The position numbers and the translations under genes are program-made. This document shows, in pieces, positions 10,648 to 22,387 of a stretch of DNA of 64,000 bases. Every line of letters begins with the position of its first letter. Positions within the stretch are counted from its first letter, which is position 1. The stretch covers positions 752,001 through 816,000 of the forward strand of contig CANTUV010000003.1 of assembly GCA_947685225.1 (NCBI GenBank). Direction: 5' to 3'. Under the pieces are notes generated by a model that did no database searches, was not told the origin of the DNA, and saw nothing but the letters and a program-made list of their open reading frames with translations. The DNA is from Garcia nutans (taxonomy: Eukaryota; Streptophyta; Magnoliopsida; Malpighiales; Euphorbiaceae).

Positions 10648-12153
10648 TTAGATTTTTTGTTCTACCACTATTCTGGGAAAACTATGTGATGCAGAGAGGG
10701 AGGTATCACTGTTGCTGGTGCTATCCATAGAAGAAGGCCACATGAAAACAGGCTTAAATAGAGGTACATGAGGAGCTGGCAAAGCTCCAGATATTATCTG
10801 AAGAATGGCCTGTGTTTTAGGTCTTCCACTCTCATTGGGATGTGAACATGCCAAACCCAGAAGTAAAAGTCTCTTTGCTTCATCCTCCACAAAATCATTC
10901 TTGAGTCTTTCATCAACAGCTTCTTGAATCCGGCCTTCACGGTGTAACATCCATACCCAATCAACTAGAGAATAAAGATGCTGGTTATCATGGATCTTGG
11001 AACCAGGACCTTTGCCACATACCACCTCAAGAACAACTGCTCCAAAACCAAACACATCAGATTCAGGGGTAGCTCTTCCTGTATGGAAGCATTCTGGAGC
11101 AACATAGCCCATGGTCCCTGGAACTCCACCTAATCCCAACTCAGCATAGGAGTTCCTTTCATTCTCCAGGGCTCTGGCGAGGCCAAAATCACCAAGGCGG
11201 GCATTAAAGTCCTTATCAAGCAGGATATTGCTGGCTTTGAGGTCTCTATGAATGACCTTTTGATCATACTCATTGTGCAGGTAATGCAATGCAGAAGCTA
11301 CTCCTTCCAGGACCTTGCATCGATGACTCCAACTCAGTGTATCCTGCTCAGTAGCCTCGTACAGATGCTTCTCCAGGCTGCCGTTTGGCATGAATTCATA
11401 AGCTAATAGAAGTTTCCCCTTCTCATAACACCACCCTGAAATGATAGCATTACCGAAAATTATTTGTTTATGAATCAATTGCTATGGTGATCAAGTCAAT
11501 TGCCCATTGACTTGTTCCATCCCACTTTCATCAATTTTCATTTTGGTAATTTTATTGGATTTTGTGACAATGTGTACCCTTTGTTCTAAGTTGATAGAAT
11601 CACTCTTTGTTTCACAACTACCATTAAAAATTCGGTATATTAGTTTGAATGATAATTTTATATGTATTTTTTTTCTATTATATTCCTGTTTTCATGTGAG
11701 ATATATTTATTAATTTATTGTTGTCTTTTTGCATCAAATAGAATTAATTAATTGTTTAAGACTGGTTAATATGCATTGAAAATAATATTGGAAAATATCA
11801 CTTTTTTATTTTTAAAAATATTATGAATACTTACTAACACTGAAAATAAAAATATTGATAAAAATGGCGTTAGAAATAAAATTAATTAATAAAAATAAAA
11901 AATTATTTTTAATAAGTAATGATAAATAATGGTGTTAAAAAGATTTAATATGTTATCTAATTTATTAAAATAAAAAGTGAATTATAATTTGATAAAAATA
12001 GAAAAAAAAATGTAAATCTCTTATTTGGGAAGAAAAAAGTATATTTTATTTAAAAATAATACATATAAATCAATAAAATAAATAAATAATTGAACCATTT
12101 TTTAGTAAGCATATACATTTATGTAGAAAAGTTTTTATATATATAGAATTGAG

Positions 12154-12191
<38 letters not shown>

Positions 12192-14060
12192 AGTGGGGAA
12201 TATATTATGATTGTACAAACGGAATTAGTTGAACTTTGCGTTCAACCACCCAAAGTCTTCCCATCATATATTTTTAATATATTTCTACTTGTTTGTCTTC
12301 TAGTGTTTGTTTGATCTCAATCCTATCTTCTTCTGTCATCAATGTTAAAACTACTTCCAACATCATCATTATTAAAATATTTTTCAAATAAGTGCTCCTA
12401 GAAAACTTAATTAAAAAAATAATATTTTCAAAAATTATATAAACAAATTTAAAAAATAAAATAAATAAATGAACAGGTGATAACTTTGACATGATATTTA
12501 ATATTAACAATTTTTGTCATCAGTATGCTGCAACATGAACTAATAATAAATATATTTTATCTAAATAAATTTAGATTTGATTCATTTTTTTTAATTATAA
12601 TATTCAAAAAATATATATTTTTTTGTCAATAAATTTTATAAAATAATTATTTTATAATAATATTTTATAAGAAATAGTTATTTCATAATTAACTTTTGTT
12701 AAAGAAAACAAGAACCTGTATACGTATATATGTATATAACTATTTAGGAAAAAAAACAATTAAAACAAAAAAAGCAAATAAATAAAAATAAATAATAATG
12801 AGAGGGGAGTTAATTACCGACTAAACGAACTAGATTCTTGTGTCTGAGGCGATGAATAATTGTAAGCTCAGCCAAGAAATCATCTTTACTTTTAATATTA
12901 TCTCTGGAGAATTTCTTGACAGCAATTTCAATTTCATGGCCATCTTTATCGATTAATAAACCTTTATAAACAATCCCAAATCCACCTTCTCCAAGTTTCA
13001 TATTTTCATTGAAATTATTAGTTGCTTTCTTCATTTCTTTATACTTGAATTCTCTTGGCATTCCAGGCAACCATTTCAATTTCTTTCCAATTTCATTTTC
13101 ATTATTGTTCTCTTCATCTGATGCTGCTCCTTTTTTCAATTTTCTTCTTCTACAACAAACAATCAATAATACAATAGCGATCAGTAATGGGATTCCTGCG
13201 CCTAAACCAATCTTCAACAAAAGTTCTTTCTTTTCATCATCTTCTTCTTCAATATTTTCTAAATCAAATTTCCATTTCAGCACACAATTTAACTCTATCT
13301 CTGGATATCCAGTGGAAGCTGCGAACCCAATATAAGATTCTTGTTTCAAATATTGTTTCAGATCTATTTCTTCACTTAAAATAGGCTCTTTTGGCTTTGG
13401 ATTTCCTTCTTTAACCATATAAACATCTATTATTTTCTTTCCGCCATTGTAATCTATCCACACGCTGTAATTTGCCCCTGGTGGCGGAGGAGATAATGTG
13501 ATATTGTATTTGTTCAATGAAACCGTCGTTTTTGATGCAACGGAGTTTATGTTAAGTCCGATATGATCACCGTCGATCTCATTTTCTTGGCTTTGGGTGT
13601 CGAATTCAATTGCTATGATATAGTTTTCTGGATTGCGATCTGTAGTAGCATTTGTCAGGCCAAGCCATTGACCAAAACTTGCATCAGGTGGGCTTGAATA
13701 GTTTGGAGCTATAAGAAAAGCCAAGCCATGGCCTGCATCCCAGTTTAATTTTCTGTAAATATTAATCACGAAACTTGTGTTGAAAGAGGCTAATGATGAT
13801 GATGACCAGAGCTTGAATGGTTCTGAATACATAATCCGACCTGACTTGTTGTAGTACACGTCAAGGAAAGCTTCATTGGTTGTTTCAGGAGTAAGTTGAA
13901 GAGCATGATTGTAGATTGTTGAATTCCGTCCAAATTTCAAGAAATTCCTATGCTCATCATCAAAACTTCCATATGTGAAATTGGCTGATCCAGCTAGAAA
14001 CTTGAGATTGAGAAGGATAAAGATGAAAACTGGGATCCAAGTTTGGTTTTTGATACCCAT
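10648..14060 (-). CDS. L-type lectin-domain receptor-like kinase (two exons)
   Basis: A plasma-membrane receptor kinase with an extracellular legume-lectin domain and a cytosolic Ser/Thr kinase; relatives act in immunity and development. Exon 1 is 14060-12818 and exon 2 is 11435-10648. The donor (GTCG/GTAATT) and acceptor (TTCAG/GGTGG) restore the codon for Gly in LVRLVGWCYE, giving 676 residues. Residues 1-25 are a signal peptide. The lectin domain (about 26-265) includes HGLAFLIAP, IAIEFDTQ and GFAAST. A membrane helix follows (LLLKIGLGAGIPLLIAIVLL, then a basic stop CCRRRK). The kinase has the P-loop GEGGFGIVYKG, catalytic Lys in IAVKKF, HRDLKASNILLD, DFGLAR and PEC. All key catalytic residues are present, so the gene looks intact. 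It resembles the S.5 type of plant LecRKs, but that subgroup is uncertain. A MITE lies 130 bp upstream of the start. Confidence 0.93.
11436..12817 (-). other. 1.4-kb intron of the lectin receptor kinase
   Basis: The splice sites restore the reading frame between kinase subdomains IV and V. The intron is AT-rich and contains an (AT)n run at 12157-12189. No other gene or transposon was recognised in it. L-type lectin kinases are often intronless, so the intron is a useful subgroup marker. Confidence 0.8.
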
Positions 14061-14122
14061 TTACATACAATAAAAAAAAAATGAAAACTGATGTTTCTAT
14101 TGTAGCTGAATGATGATGAATG

Positions 14123-14123
<1 letters not shown>

Positions 14124-14152
<29 letters not shown>
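14124..14152. repeat. (AT)n microsatellite in the kinase 5' leader or promoter
   Basis: About 14 uninterrupted AT units lie 64 bp upstream of the receptor-kinase start codon. Confidence 0.9.
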
Positions 14153-14156
<4 letters not shown>

Positions 14157-14189
14157 CGTTTGAAAGTTTCTTACTTTGTGTATTTGGTG

Positions 14190-14349
14190 GAATAATTATA
14201 TGCTACAATGTAGCAATAAATGCCTACAACGGACCAATAAAATTCTTACACGTGGATTAAATATGACACGTGAATTAATCTACGTGTAAGAATTCCATTG
14301 GTCCGTTGTAGGCATTTATTGCTACAACGGTTGTAGCATATAATTATTC
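14190..14349. mobile_element. palindromic MITE, Mutator-type (9-bp TSD)
   Basis: The two halves of this 160-bp element are near-perfect inverted copies: it starts GAATAATTATATGCTACAA and ends TTGTAGCATATAATTATTC, with about 75 bp pairing on each side. It is flanked by identical 9-bp repeats TATTTGGTG (14181-14189 and 14350-14358). A 9-bp duplication is the signature of the Mutator superfamily, so this is a foldback MULE-derived MITE moved by an enzyme encoded elsewhere. It stands 130 bp upstream of the lectin-kinase start codon and could form a strong hairpin or produce small RNAs. Confidence 0.9.
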
Positions 14350-14358
14350 TATTTGGTG

Positions 14359-17300
14359 GGAATGGTTGTAATTCAAGGAATAATTTAAAAAGTCAATAAA
14401 CCTCATGGCTTTAAGATAGTCAATAATTTCAAGCCAAAGAGAAGTTCTCAGAAATTGTTTCTTTCTTGGTCTTTTCGTCTTGTAGTGATCTTTTCAATTA
14501 TGTATTATATATATTCCATGTTTGAAGTTGCTATGAAGGATGAAGGAGAATGAAATTAATCGTGTGTGTGTATATATATATATAGACGCATATGGCAAAA
14601 AACCCTTGAAGTCTCTATGCATGCTTTGTATGCCTCTCTCCTCTTACTAATAAATCCCACTTCCAAAACCAAATCATTAACTCTTATCAAAATTTTAAAA
14701 TCAGCAAGAGAGAGAGGCATTTTTAATTAAAATTTTGTCTAAAAAATAACTTTACTCAATAAAAAATAAATAAATTCTACTCTTATTATAGTAAACCTGA
14801 AAATAGTTAAGAAATTATTTAAATAATTTATTCTACAATTCTTTTAATAGATTAATTATTTTGAAGTAAAAGAGAGTTTCTCAAAACACTTGCATGATTA
14901 CATTGATAATAATTATTCAAAAGACGGATGTAAATAGCTACGCTTGCATTATTATATATATACTAAAAGAGCCACCAAATTTATTGTTTATTATGACAGT
15001 GAATTTCTCCTTAAATCATAATTTTTCCTTTTATTTTTTATTTTGCCACTCCATAAGTGAAAATCCTAAAATATCAAGCGTATTTATTCTTATTTTCAAA
15101 TTTGTCCCTTTGTTTTTGGCAACCTATTTCATGTTTGTCTTTATCATTCTCTTCACTCATTTATTTTACTTTTTTTTTTATTATGGCTTTTTTTTATACA
15201 TTTTCTTTGGTTCCACACTAACGCAGAAGCATCCTCCCCTTTCTTCTTTTTTACGTTTTTTTTATTTGTTGTTTTTATATTTATTTTTTTTATGTTTTTA
15301 ATTATTTTTTCATTTTTAATTATTTTTACTAATTAAACAAAATGATGAAATAGTTTGTATGTAGTCTCTTTTTTTTATATTTATATTTATATTTATATTT
15401 ATAATAGATATCATGAGTCATAATTCTTAAAATGATGACTTTTCAATTTTTTTGATTTTTGATTTTAACTTTTAAATTGATAATATAAAATTAATTATCT
15501 TAAAAATGATTTAAAAAATATATATATTATTCATTATAATTGATTCAAAGTTTTATTTATTTGATTTGATTTTTAATATATTTTTATCCAATTCAAAATA
15601 TTTTTATTGTATTTATTTATATTAAAATTTCAAAATATTTATTTTTTATCACTTTATATTTCTTTTACTCATATTGTTTTTAGATAAATATATAATTTTT
15701 TCACTCAAAAAGAAAATTAACAAGTATACTGTAATTTTGCACATCATTTTTTGTATAAAATTCATATAATAGTAAATTTAATATATTTACATAATATATA
15801 TTATTTTAATTTGTAAAGGGACCAGTATAGCCTTTAACTTCTAATATATATAATAAATAATATATAAAGAAATATAAATAAATTATTAATATATTTCTAT
15901 TTTTATATATTATTGACCAATGTATTTATTATTTATTTTTTGCTTTATTTTTAAATTTTTATTAAAGTTTTGCATTAAATATTTATTATTTATAAATGTT
16001 ATGAATAATGATTTTATTCTTATATTTAATTTTTTGTAATTATATATCAAATTAATTCTCTTGCTTTGTTTAGTTTATTAAATATATATTTTCAGCTTAA
16101 ATTTTATATTGAAATATATATATTTTTAATTTAAAAAATAAATAAAAAATAAATTATCTTGTAAAAGATTTACTTCCCGCAGCATCGTGCGGTGTTCATG
16201 CTTGTTATTACAAATGGGCGCCATCTCATAAAATAAAATATGACTTGGTGTTTGCATGGTAGATATAAAATAGTTCATTTCACTCTAAAAGCGATGAGTA
16301 GCCCTATGAATAAAGCATGGATTGCGAGCCTCTCAAGGATAATTCCTTGGAGAGCCTGCGGCGCGTAAGTCAATGAATGAATAGAAAGGGTCTAGAGAGG
16401 GTATGTAGAGGTGGAAATTTACAGGAGTCTTCTTTGACTTTTTCTATATTTATATATAGTAATTAGTAAATATGAAAACCATAGGGACACGTGTCCTCAT
16501 ACTATTGAAAGAAAATTTTATTTCTTATCGCTCCTTAATATGAGTTGATGTATAATCTCATTATAGTGAGATTTATCTATATTATAAATAAATGAGAAAA
16601 ACTGAAAGATGATATAAAAGTGAGCTACATGATTTGATATAAAATAAATAAATAGATTTCGTGAGTTGAAGAGCTTTATAACATGGCTTCTTACAAAAAT
16701 TACCTATAAAATTAAAAATAAAAATAAAAATATCATTGATATAAAATTTTTTTATAAAATTATAAAAATATTATACATCATTATATTTTTACTCTGCATA
16801 TTATATATATATATATTATAAATATATTATAAAATTATTCAAAAAATATAAATATTTAATTTATTTCAGATATTATTTTATAAAAAAAAATTTAATAGAA
16901 AATAATATAATTTTATAAAATTTCTCAAAAAAAATTTAACAATATTATTTTGTAATATAATTTTATATATTTCAGATATATTGTATATATATTATAGATA
17001 TATCGTATATATTGTATATATATTGTGTTTAGCCTTTATATATTGTATAATTTTTATATATTGCTTAATTATATTATAAATGTTATAGATATATATTTTC
17101 TAATCTTTATAAGTTGGTTAATTATAGTGTATATATTATACATTGTGAATATGCTGTAGATATGTTATGTATATATTATAAATATGTTGTTGTTTATTTT
17201 ATGTGTATTGTGCATATATTATAGATATGTTATGCATATATTTATTTTTGTGTGTATAATAAGAATATAAAAATAAAAAAATTATTTATGAATAAAAAAA

Positions 17301-17633
17301 TATAAATAAAAAAAAAACAGAAAAAAAAGCACGTTAAAAGTTAAAAAAGGAAAAACCGCATTGTAAAAATGAAAAAAAAAAAAAATTTGCTCTGTATATT
17401 TGAAAGTGTAAACAGTAAACACGGTGTTCTATGTAATTTTACCTTTACAATAACCAAATCTTTTAGAGGTCCAATGCCTATCAGCCCATAATAATTATAA
17501 AGATAATAATAAGAATAAAAAGAAGGATTTAGAATTCTTCTCCTTTCATTTCTCTTTCACTTTACTGAGACAATCCTCCCCCTCCCCCTCATTTCTTTTC
17601 TTTTCTTTGTTTCTCCTTCCTTCGCTAAAGACC
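14359..17633. other. very AT-rich intergenic sequence
   Basis: Nothing codes here; the longest open frame (14894-15301, plus) is a low-complexity F/L/I-rich artefact of AT-rich DNA. A weak Helitron candidate (14947-16200) is listed separately. The sequence at 17520-17633 next to the solo LTR is pyrimidine-rich (runs of TTTCTTTTC), with no gene beyond it. Confidence 0.55.
14947..16200 (+). mobile_element. possible non-autonomous Helitron (weak)
   Basis: The left part starts with TATATATACTAAAAGAGCCA, like the 5' ends of many plant Helitrons. The right part carries a GC-rich hairpin in AT-rich surroundings (CCGCA, loop, TGCGG at about 16178-16193), as found just before Helitron 3' ends. The expected terminal CTRR is not clear and Helitrons leave no target duplication, so the call is tentative. 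Confidence 0.3.
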
Positions 17634-17960
17634 CAAACTGTAACACCTTCATACTCTATATAAGTACTATACATATATTTGATATACATACAATACATAT
17701 ATAAAGTGTAAGAATGCCACTTGTCGTTACAGTTTAAAACTTTTATCAGAGTTCAAACAATAATACATTTTACTTAAAACACATTTACCAATATAATACT
17801 CAATGATCTTACATAAATATAATATTATTGTCATTAACAAAATTCACTTATACATATAAATACATTTTTATCAAAATACAACATATTTAAATTGTACATG
17901 TATGCACCACCTTCTAGTTGGTCTCAAAACACTCTTACCCTTCTCGTGGCATAATGATTG

Positions 17961-18740
17961 CACTACAAGGAAAACTGAATCAGACAACGCTTTCTGGCCG
18001 TTGTCTGATGAAGACAAAAATGGTTGTCTATTGAAGCGATGTCTGATAGCATTTCAGACAACGATTTTAAAACCGTTGTCTGATGTTGGTTTGCACAACG
18101 GTTTTTAATTTTATCAGACAACGGTTTTTGGCCGTTGTCTGATGATAGTTCAGACAACGGTTTCTAATTTTTCAGACAACGGTTTTTAACCGTTGTCTAA
18201 TGGTTTCAACAACGGTTTATAAATTGTCAGACAACAGTTTCTAAATTTTCAGACAACGGTTTTTAACCGTTGTCTGATGAATGTTTAGACAACGCTTTTT
18301 GACCGTTGTCTGATGAAGACAAAAACTGTTGTCTATTGAGGCGATGTCTGATAGCATTTCAGACAATGGTTTATAACCGTTGTCTGAAGATGGTTTCCAC
18401 AACGGTTTTTAGTTTTATCAGACAACCGTTTTTAACCGTTGTCTGATGAAGGTTTAGACAATGCTTTTTGACCGTTGTCTGATGAAGACAAAAACCGTTG
18501 TCTATTGAGGCGATGTCTGATAGCATTTCAGACAATGGTTTATAACCATTGTCTGAAGATGGTTTCCACAACGGTTTTTAGTTTTATCAGACAACGGTTT
18601 TTAACCGTTGTCTGATGAAGGTTTAGACAACGCTTTTTGACCGTTGTCTGATGAAGACAAAAACCGTTGTCTATTGAGGCGATGTCTGATTAAGATTTAT
18701 ACAATGCTTTCTTATTAAAAACCGTTGTCTGATTAATATG
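17961..18740. repeat. left subterminal repeat cluster of the CACTA element
   Basis: More than 15 copies of a motif around CAGACAACGG are seen, often paired head to head as CAGACAACGGTTTTTAACCG followed by TTGTCTG. A larger unit of about 169 bp, marked by TTTTTGACCGTTGTCTGATG at 18296, 18465 and 18634, is tandemly amplified. In En/Spm such motifs bind the TNPA-type protein; that role here is inferred from the family. Confidence 0.93.
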
Positions 18741-19185
18741 TGCACACTGAATATTAGACAATAGTTTCAATGTTCATTTTCATTTCACCACCATTGTCTG
18801 TTAAACTGTACATTATACATATAAGACAACACTTTACAATGGAGAATTGCAAATTTGGGAATAAAAAAACCTCCACAAATTCAACCATTCAACATATTAA
18901 AAAACTAAAAAAAATCAACACTAGACATATATCACTGAATTATACTATTAACTTCAACTTGAATGACGCTTCATGAAATATTTGGCGAAGTCAATCATAA
19001 TCTCGTTGATGTCGGCATCACTATACTCCAAGTTGCCTCTGCGTAGCCACTGAAAAATGAATAAAATTTTGGTTAGCCACATGTGGTAAATACAAAACTA
19101 TTATATAAAAAATGAAAATAATTAAAATTCTCACCTTAGCTGCAAACTGAAGCTCCTTGTCATAACAGATTTCCTTCATGTACCT

Positions 19186-22100
19186 TGTAATATCCCTAAG
19201 TGTGCTTAGAAGTTATGATAATGTTGTTATTATTGAATTGAGTGTGTGATTGATAAGTAGTAATTATGTTGTTTGAAGAAAAGCATTGTGTAGAGTGAAG
19301 TGTATATGTTGTGTATATGGTCATATATATATAATATAAGTTGGTCAAAGGGCTTGGTCAAGGGAAGAGGATATTTTATTTGTGATTGTGAAATTACCAA
19401 CATGGGCTTGTAAAAGACAAAGGTTTAGTTATATGGTTGAGGGTAGTTTAGTAATTTTCTTTTGGAAGGGTATTTAATGCCTATTGACTTTGTGTTTTCT
19501 TCATCATTTCTTCTTCTTCTTCTTGTTGATGGCCGGCTCACTCAAAGACAAAGGAAAGCAAGAGAGCAAGTGATGATTTTGGAATTTTAAGCTCAAAAGT
19601 GAAGGAAGATCTCAAGTATACAAGTTGGAATTTCAAGAATTTCATGATTTTAGTAAGTTTTCTCTTGTTTGCCTTTGTTATTTTTGAAGATGTGTGTGAG
19701 TTGAGTTAGGGTTATTGATAGTATGATTAAGTGTGTTGATGATTTGTTGATTAGAGTTGAAATTGATTTTAAATAAGAAGTAAATTGGTGTTGGTGATGG
19801 AAGAGTAAGAGTTGTGTTTAGTGAATATTTTTCTGTTTTACAATTAGTAAAGGCTGTGACTTGTATGATTTTTAATTAATTATAAAAAAATGTTCTTGAA
19901 GTGAATTTTTGATATGTTGTGCCTCTATGAGTCTAGAATGACTGAAAAATATGTTGATTCGATTTTGGAATGGTTATGAGTTTAGAAAGATTATTTTTAT
20001 TAGACCTGTTCCAGCAGGTACCTTAACTGAGACAGCTATATTTCGGGATTTTTAATAAAATGTAGAAAAATCATATCCAATTGAATTTTGGATATGTTGT
20101 TGCTTAGTGAGTCTAGTATTTGAGAAAAATAATTTGGAATCACGTTGATTGAATTTGATTTATGGAATTCACAAAGTTCAGAACTGCTGCCAGGATGCAG
20201 GGCAATTGGGGCAGTCTGGTTAGGTGAACTATTTGACCAAGATTTTGTGTTTAGTTTGATCTGAAATTTTAAAGGAATTATTTTAAGATACAAAACTAAA
20301 TTCTGTAAAAATTTTAGAATTTTTAGTCAAGTAGATTATTTTATACAATTTTTCAAAATAAGGATAAAATGGAGTCTAAAACCAGAATGTACTATTCATA
20401 TGGTCATTTTGCTAATATTCCTTTTGGATTAGGTTGTGGAGAGGTTGAATTGCCCTAATTTGTGAAGTGAAGAACTATTGAGTGGAGAAGAGTTTAGAGT
20501 GGTGTGAAATGTTATTAAGGTAAGTACCAATGTTGCATGATTGCATTGTTAATGCATATCACTAATGTATTTTGATGTGTTTATATCATTAATGATATGT
20601 ATATATATAATTGTGTTATGGGAAAATGAAAGATGTGAATGATTTGATGAATATTAATGTATGAGAATACAATTGATTGAGTATAATTAAATAATGTTAG
20701 GTAAATTATTACATTGTTAATCTAATGTGACTTGTATAGTGTGAAAGAGAAGAGGATCATTCAACAAGGTATGAGCTATGCAAATTTATTATGACAAACA
20801 CTTTTATGAAGAATTACTTTAATGTACTTTGTAATGTTATAGCAATGATGCTATATGTATAATGTGAATCATGTGATTGAATAATGATATGTTCATTTGG
20901 TTAATGTAATTGATGTTGAGTATTATAATGATGATGCACATGATACTATATGAACAATACTATGATTTGTGTATTATGAATCTTGTGAATTGTATTGTGC
21001 TATATGAATAAGGTACTTTGTAATGTTATAGCAATGATGTTATATGTATCATATGGATTGAGATATGATATGTTGTGAAGCCATTGTGATTGGCTATGAT
21101 GATCTAATTGAAAGAAATAAGGCATGTTTGCCTAGATGATAATGAACATTGAGATTGAAATTGATAATGAAACAATAAGTGAAATATGTGTTTAATGTGT
21201 TATTCAGTTTTCAGAGTTCTGGGTTTGGAGGCATGCCTATAAAATGAAAAAGGTAACAGTCTTGCCGGGTTGAGGATCTCTTCAAATTGAGTTGAATTGA
21301 GGTCCAAGAGACTGGGTCTGTTACACTATGAGAATTGTGAATATGAAATATATGATTGGTAACAGTCTTGCCGGGTTGAGGATCTCCTCATGATGAGTTG
21401 ATGGTCCAAGAGACTGGGTCTGTTACACTATCCATGGATAGAAATATTGATATATGATGCCTACGGGCTTGATGATTATGATTATAGACCAAAGCAGTAA
21501 CTCTGAACTCTGAATAACATAGTGGTGTCTGTTGGGCCCGAGTCTGTCTTTGTTGTCAATGTGATATACAAATGTTGAAAGAAATGGATAATGAAATCTT
21601 TGGTATACTTCATTGGACATGTGATTGATGATATGTAATATGTGCGTTGAAATATTGATTATGAGCACTAGTGATGAATCATTAATGTTGAATTGTGAAT
21701 AAAGAAATGTTATGATTGGTATGATGTATAATGTGTGTATTAGCATTGATTGTGAATTCAATTGATGAATTGTGGTTGATGACAATGATTGTCTTAATTG
21801 GAAATGTGACTTATGATTAGTATGATGTATAATGTGTGTATTGAGATGTTGATTGTGAATATTAATGATGGGTTGGACTTGGTAGAAATGTTATGTTTAT
21901 ATGTGTATAAGATATGAGATTAGTTGAAAGATATGAAAGGTGCAAATGAATAGGGATAAACTTAATAAGAACTAAAAGTATATGGAATTGAGATATCTTT
22001 ATATGTTAGTGTTTCCATGATATATGTTTGTATTTTATATTTGTACTACTAAGCTTTCGAGCTTAGCGCGGATGTATTATCGCGCAGGTAGCTTGGTGGA

Positions 22101-22387
22101 AGACATGAAGTCTTTTGGTATGCCACGAGAAGAGTAAGATTTTGTCGAGACCAACTAGAGGGTAATGCATACATGTATCCACTTTAAGTATGTTATATTA
22201 TATGTATAAATGAAGTTTTGATAAAGACAATAATTTGTAAGTGTTCTTTAAATTGACCTATTATGGTTTGAATTTTGTTACAGGTATTGAAAGGTAAAAA
22301 GAAAAGTGGCATCCTTATACTTTAAATACTTACTGTATGTATACTAGGTATATGTATAGTATTTATATGGAGTATTGGGGTGTTACA
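19186..22387 (+). repeat. 5' LTR of the LARD (3,202 bp)
   Basis: Starts TGTAATATCCC and ends GGGTGTTACA. It contains the conserved TTGGATTAGG and TTGCCCTAAT block (20426-20460), the donor-like AGGTAAGTAC (20518), a duplicated unit of about 109 bp marked by GTAACAGTCTTGCCGGGTTG (21251 and 21360), and the hairpin with CGCGCAGG (22049-22090). The same two reading frames of 85 and 120 residues appear in both LTRs on the minus strand; they are chance frames. Confidence 0.96.
22049..22090 (+). promoter_or_regulatory. conserved LTR hairpin (TTCG loop) plus CGCGCAGG, left LARD LTR
   Basis: CTAAGCT-TTCG-AGCTTAG is a perfect seven-pair stem closed by a TTCG tetraloop, the most stable form of this hairpin in the window. 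It is followed by cgcggatgta and TATCGCGCAGG. Confidence 0.72.

Noticed and set aside
14894..15301. 135-residue open frame
   Set aside because: Phe/Leu/Ile-rich low complexity from T-rich DNA, with no flanking gene signals.
17961..18740. Regularly spaced palindromic repeats that might suggest a CRISPR array
   Set aside because: Spacers are short and related, motifs occur in both orientations, and they abut a CACTA terminus with TSD. They are transposon subterminal repeats in a plant genome.
20036..20293. 85-residue minus-strand open frame, repeated at 26817-27074
   Set aside because: Same reason: LTR sequence, no domain, one substitution between copies.
21423..21785. 120-residue minus-strand open frame, repeated at 28204-28566
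   Set aside because: It is duplicated only because both LTRs are nearly identical; composition is AT-rich and no family is recognised.
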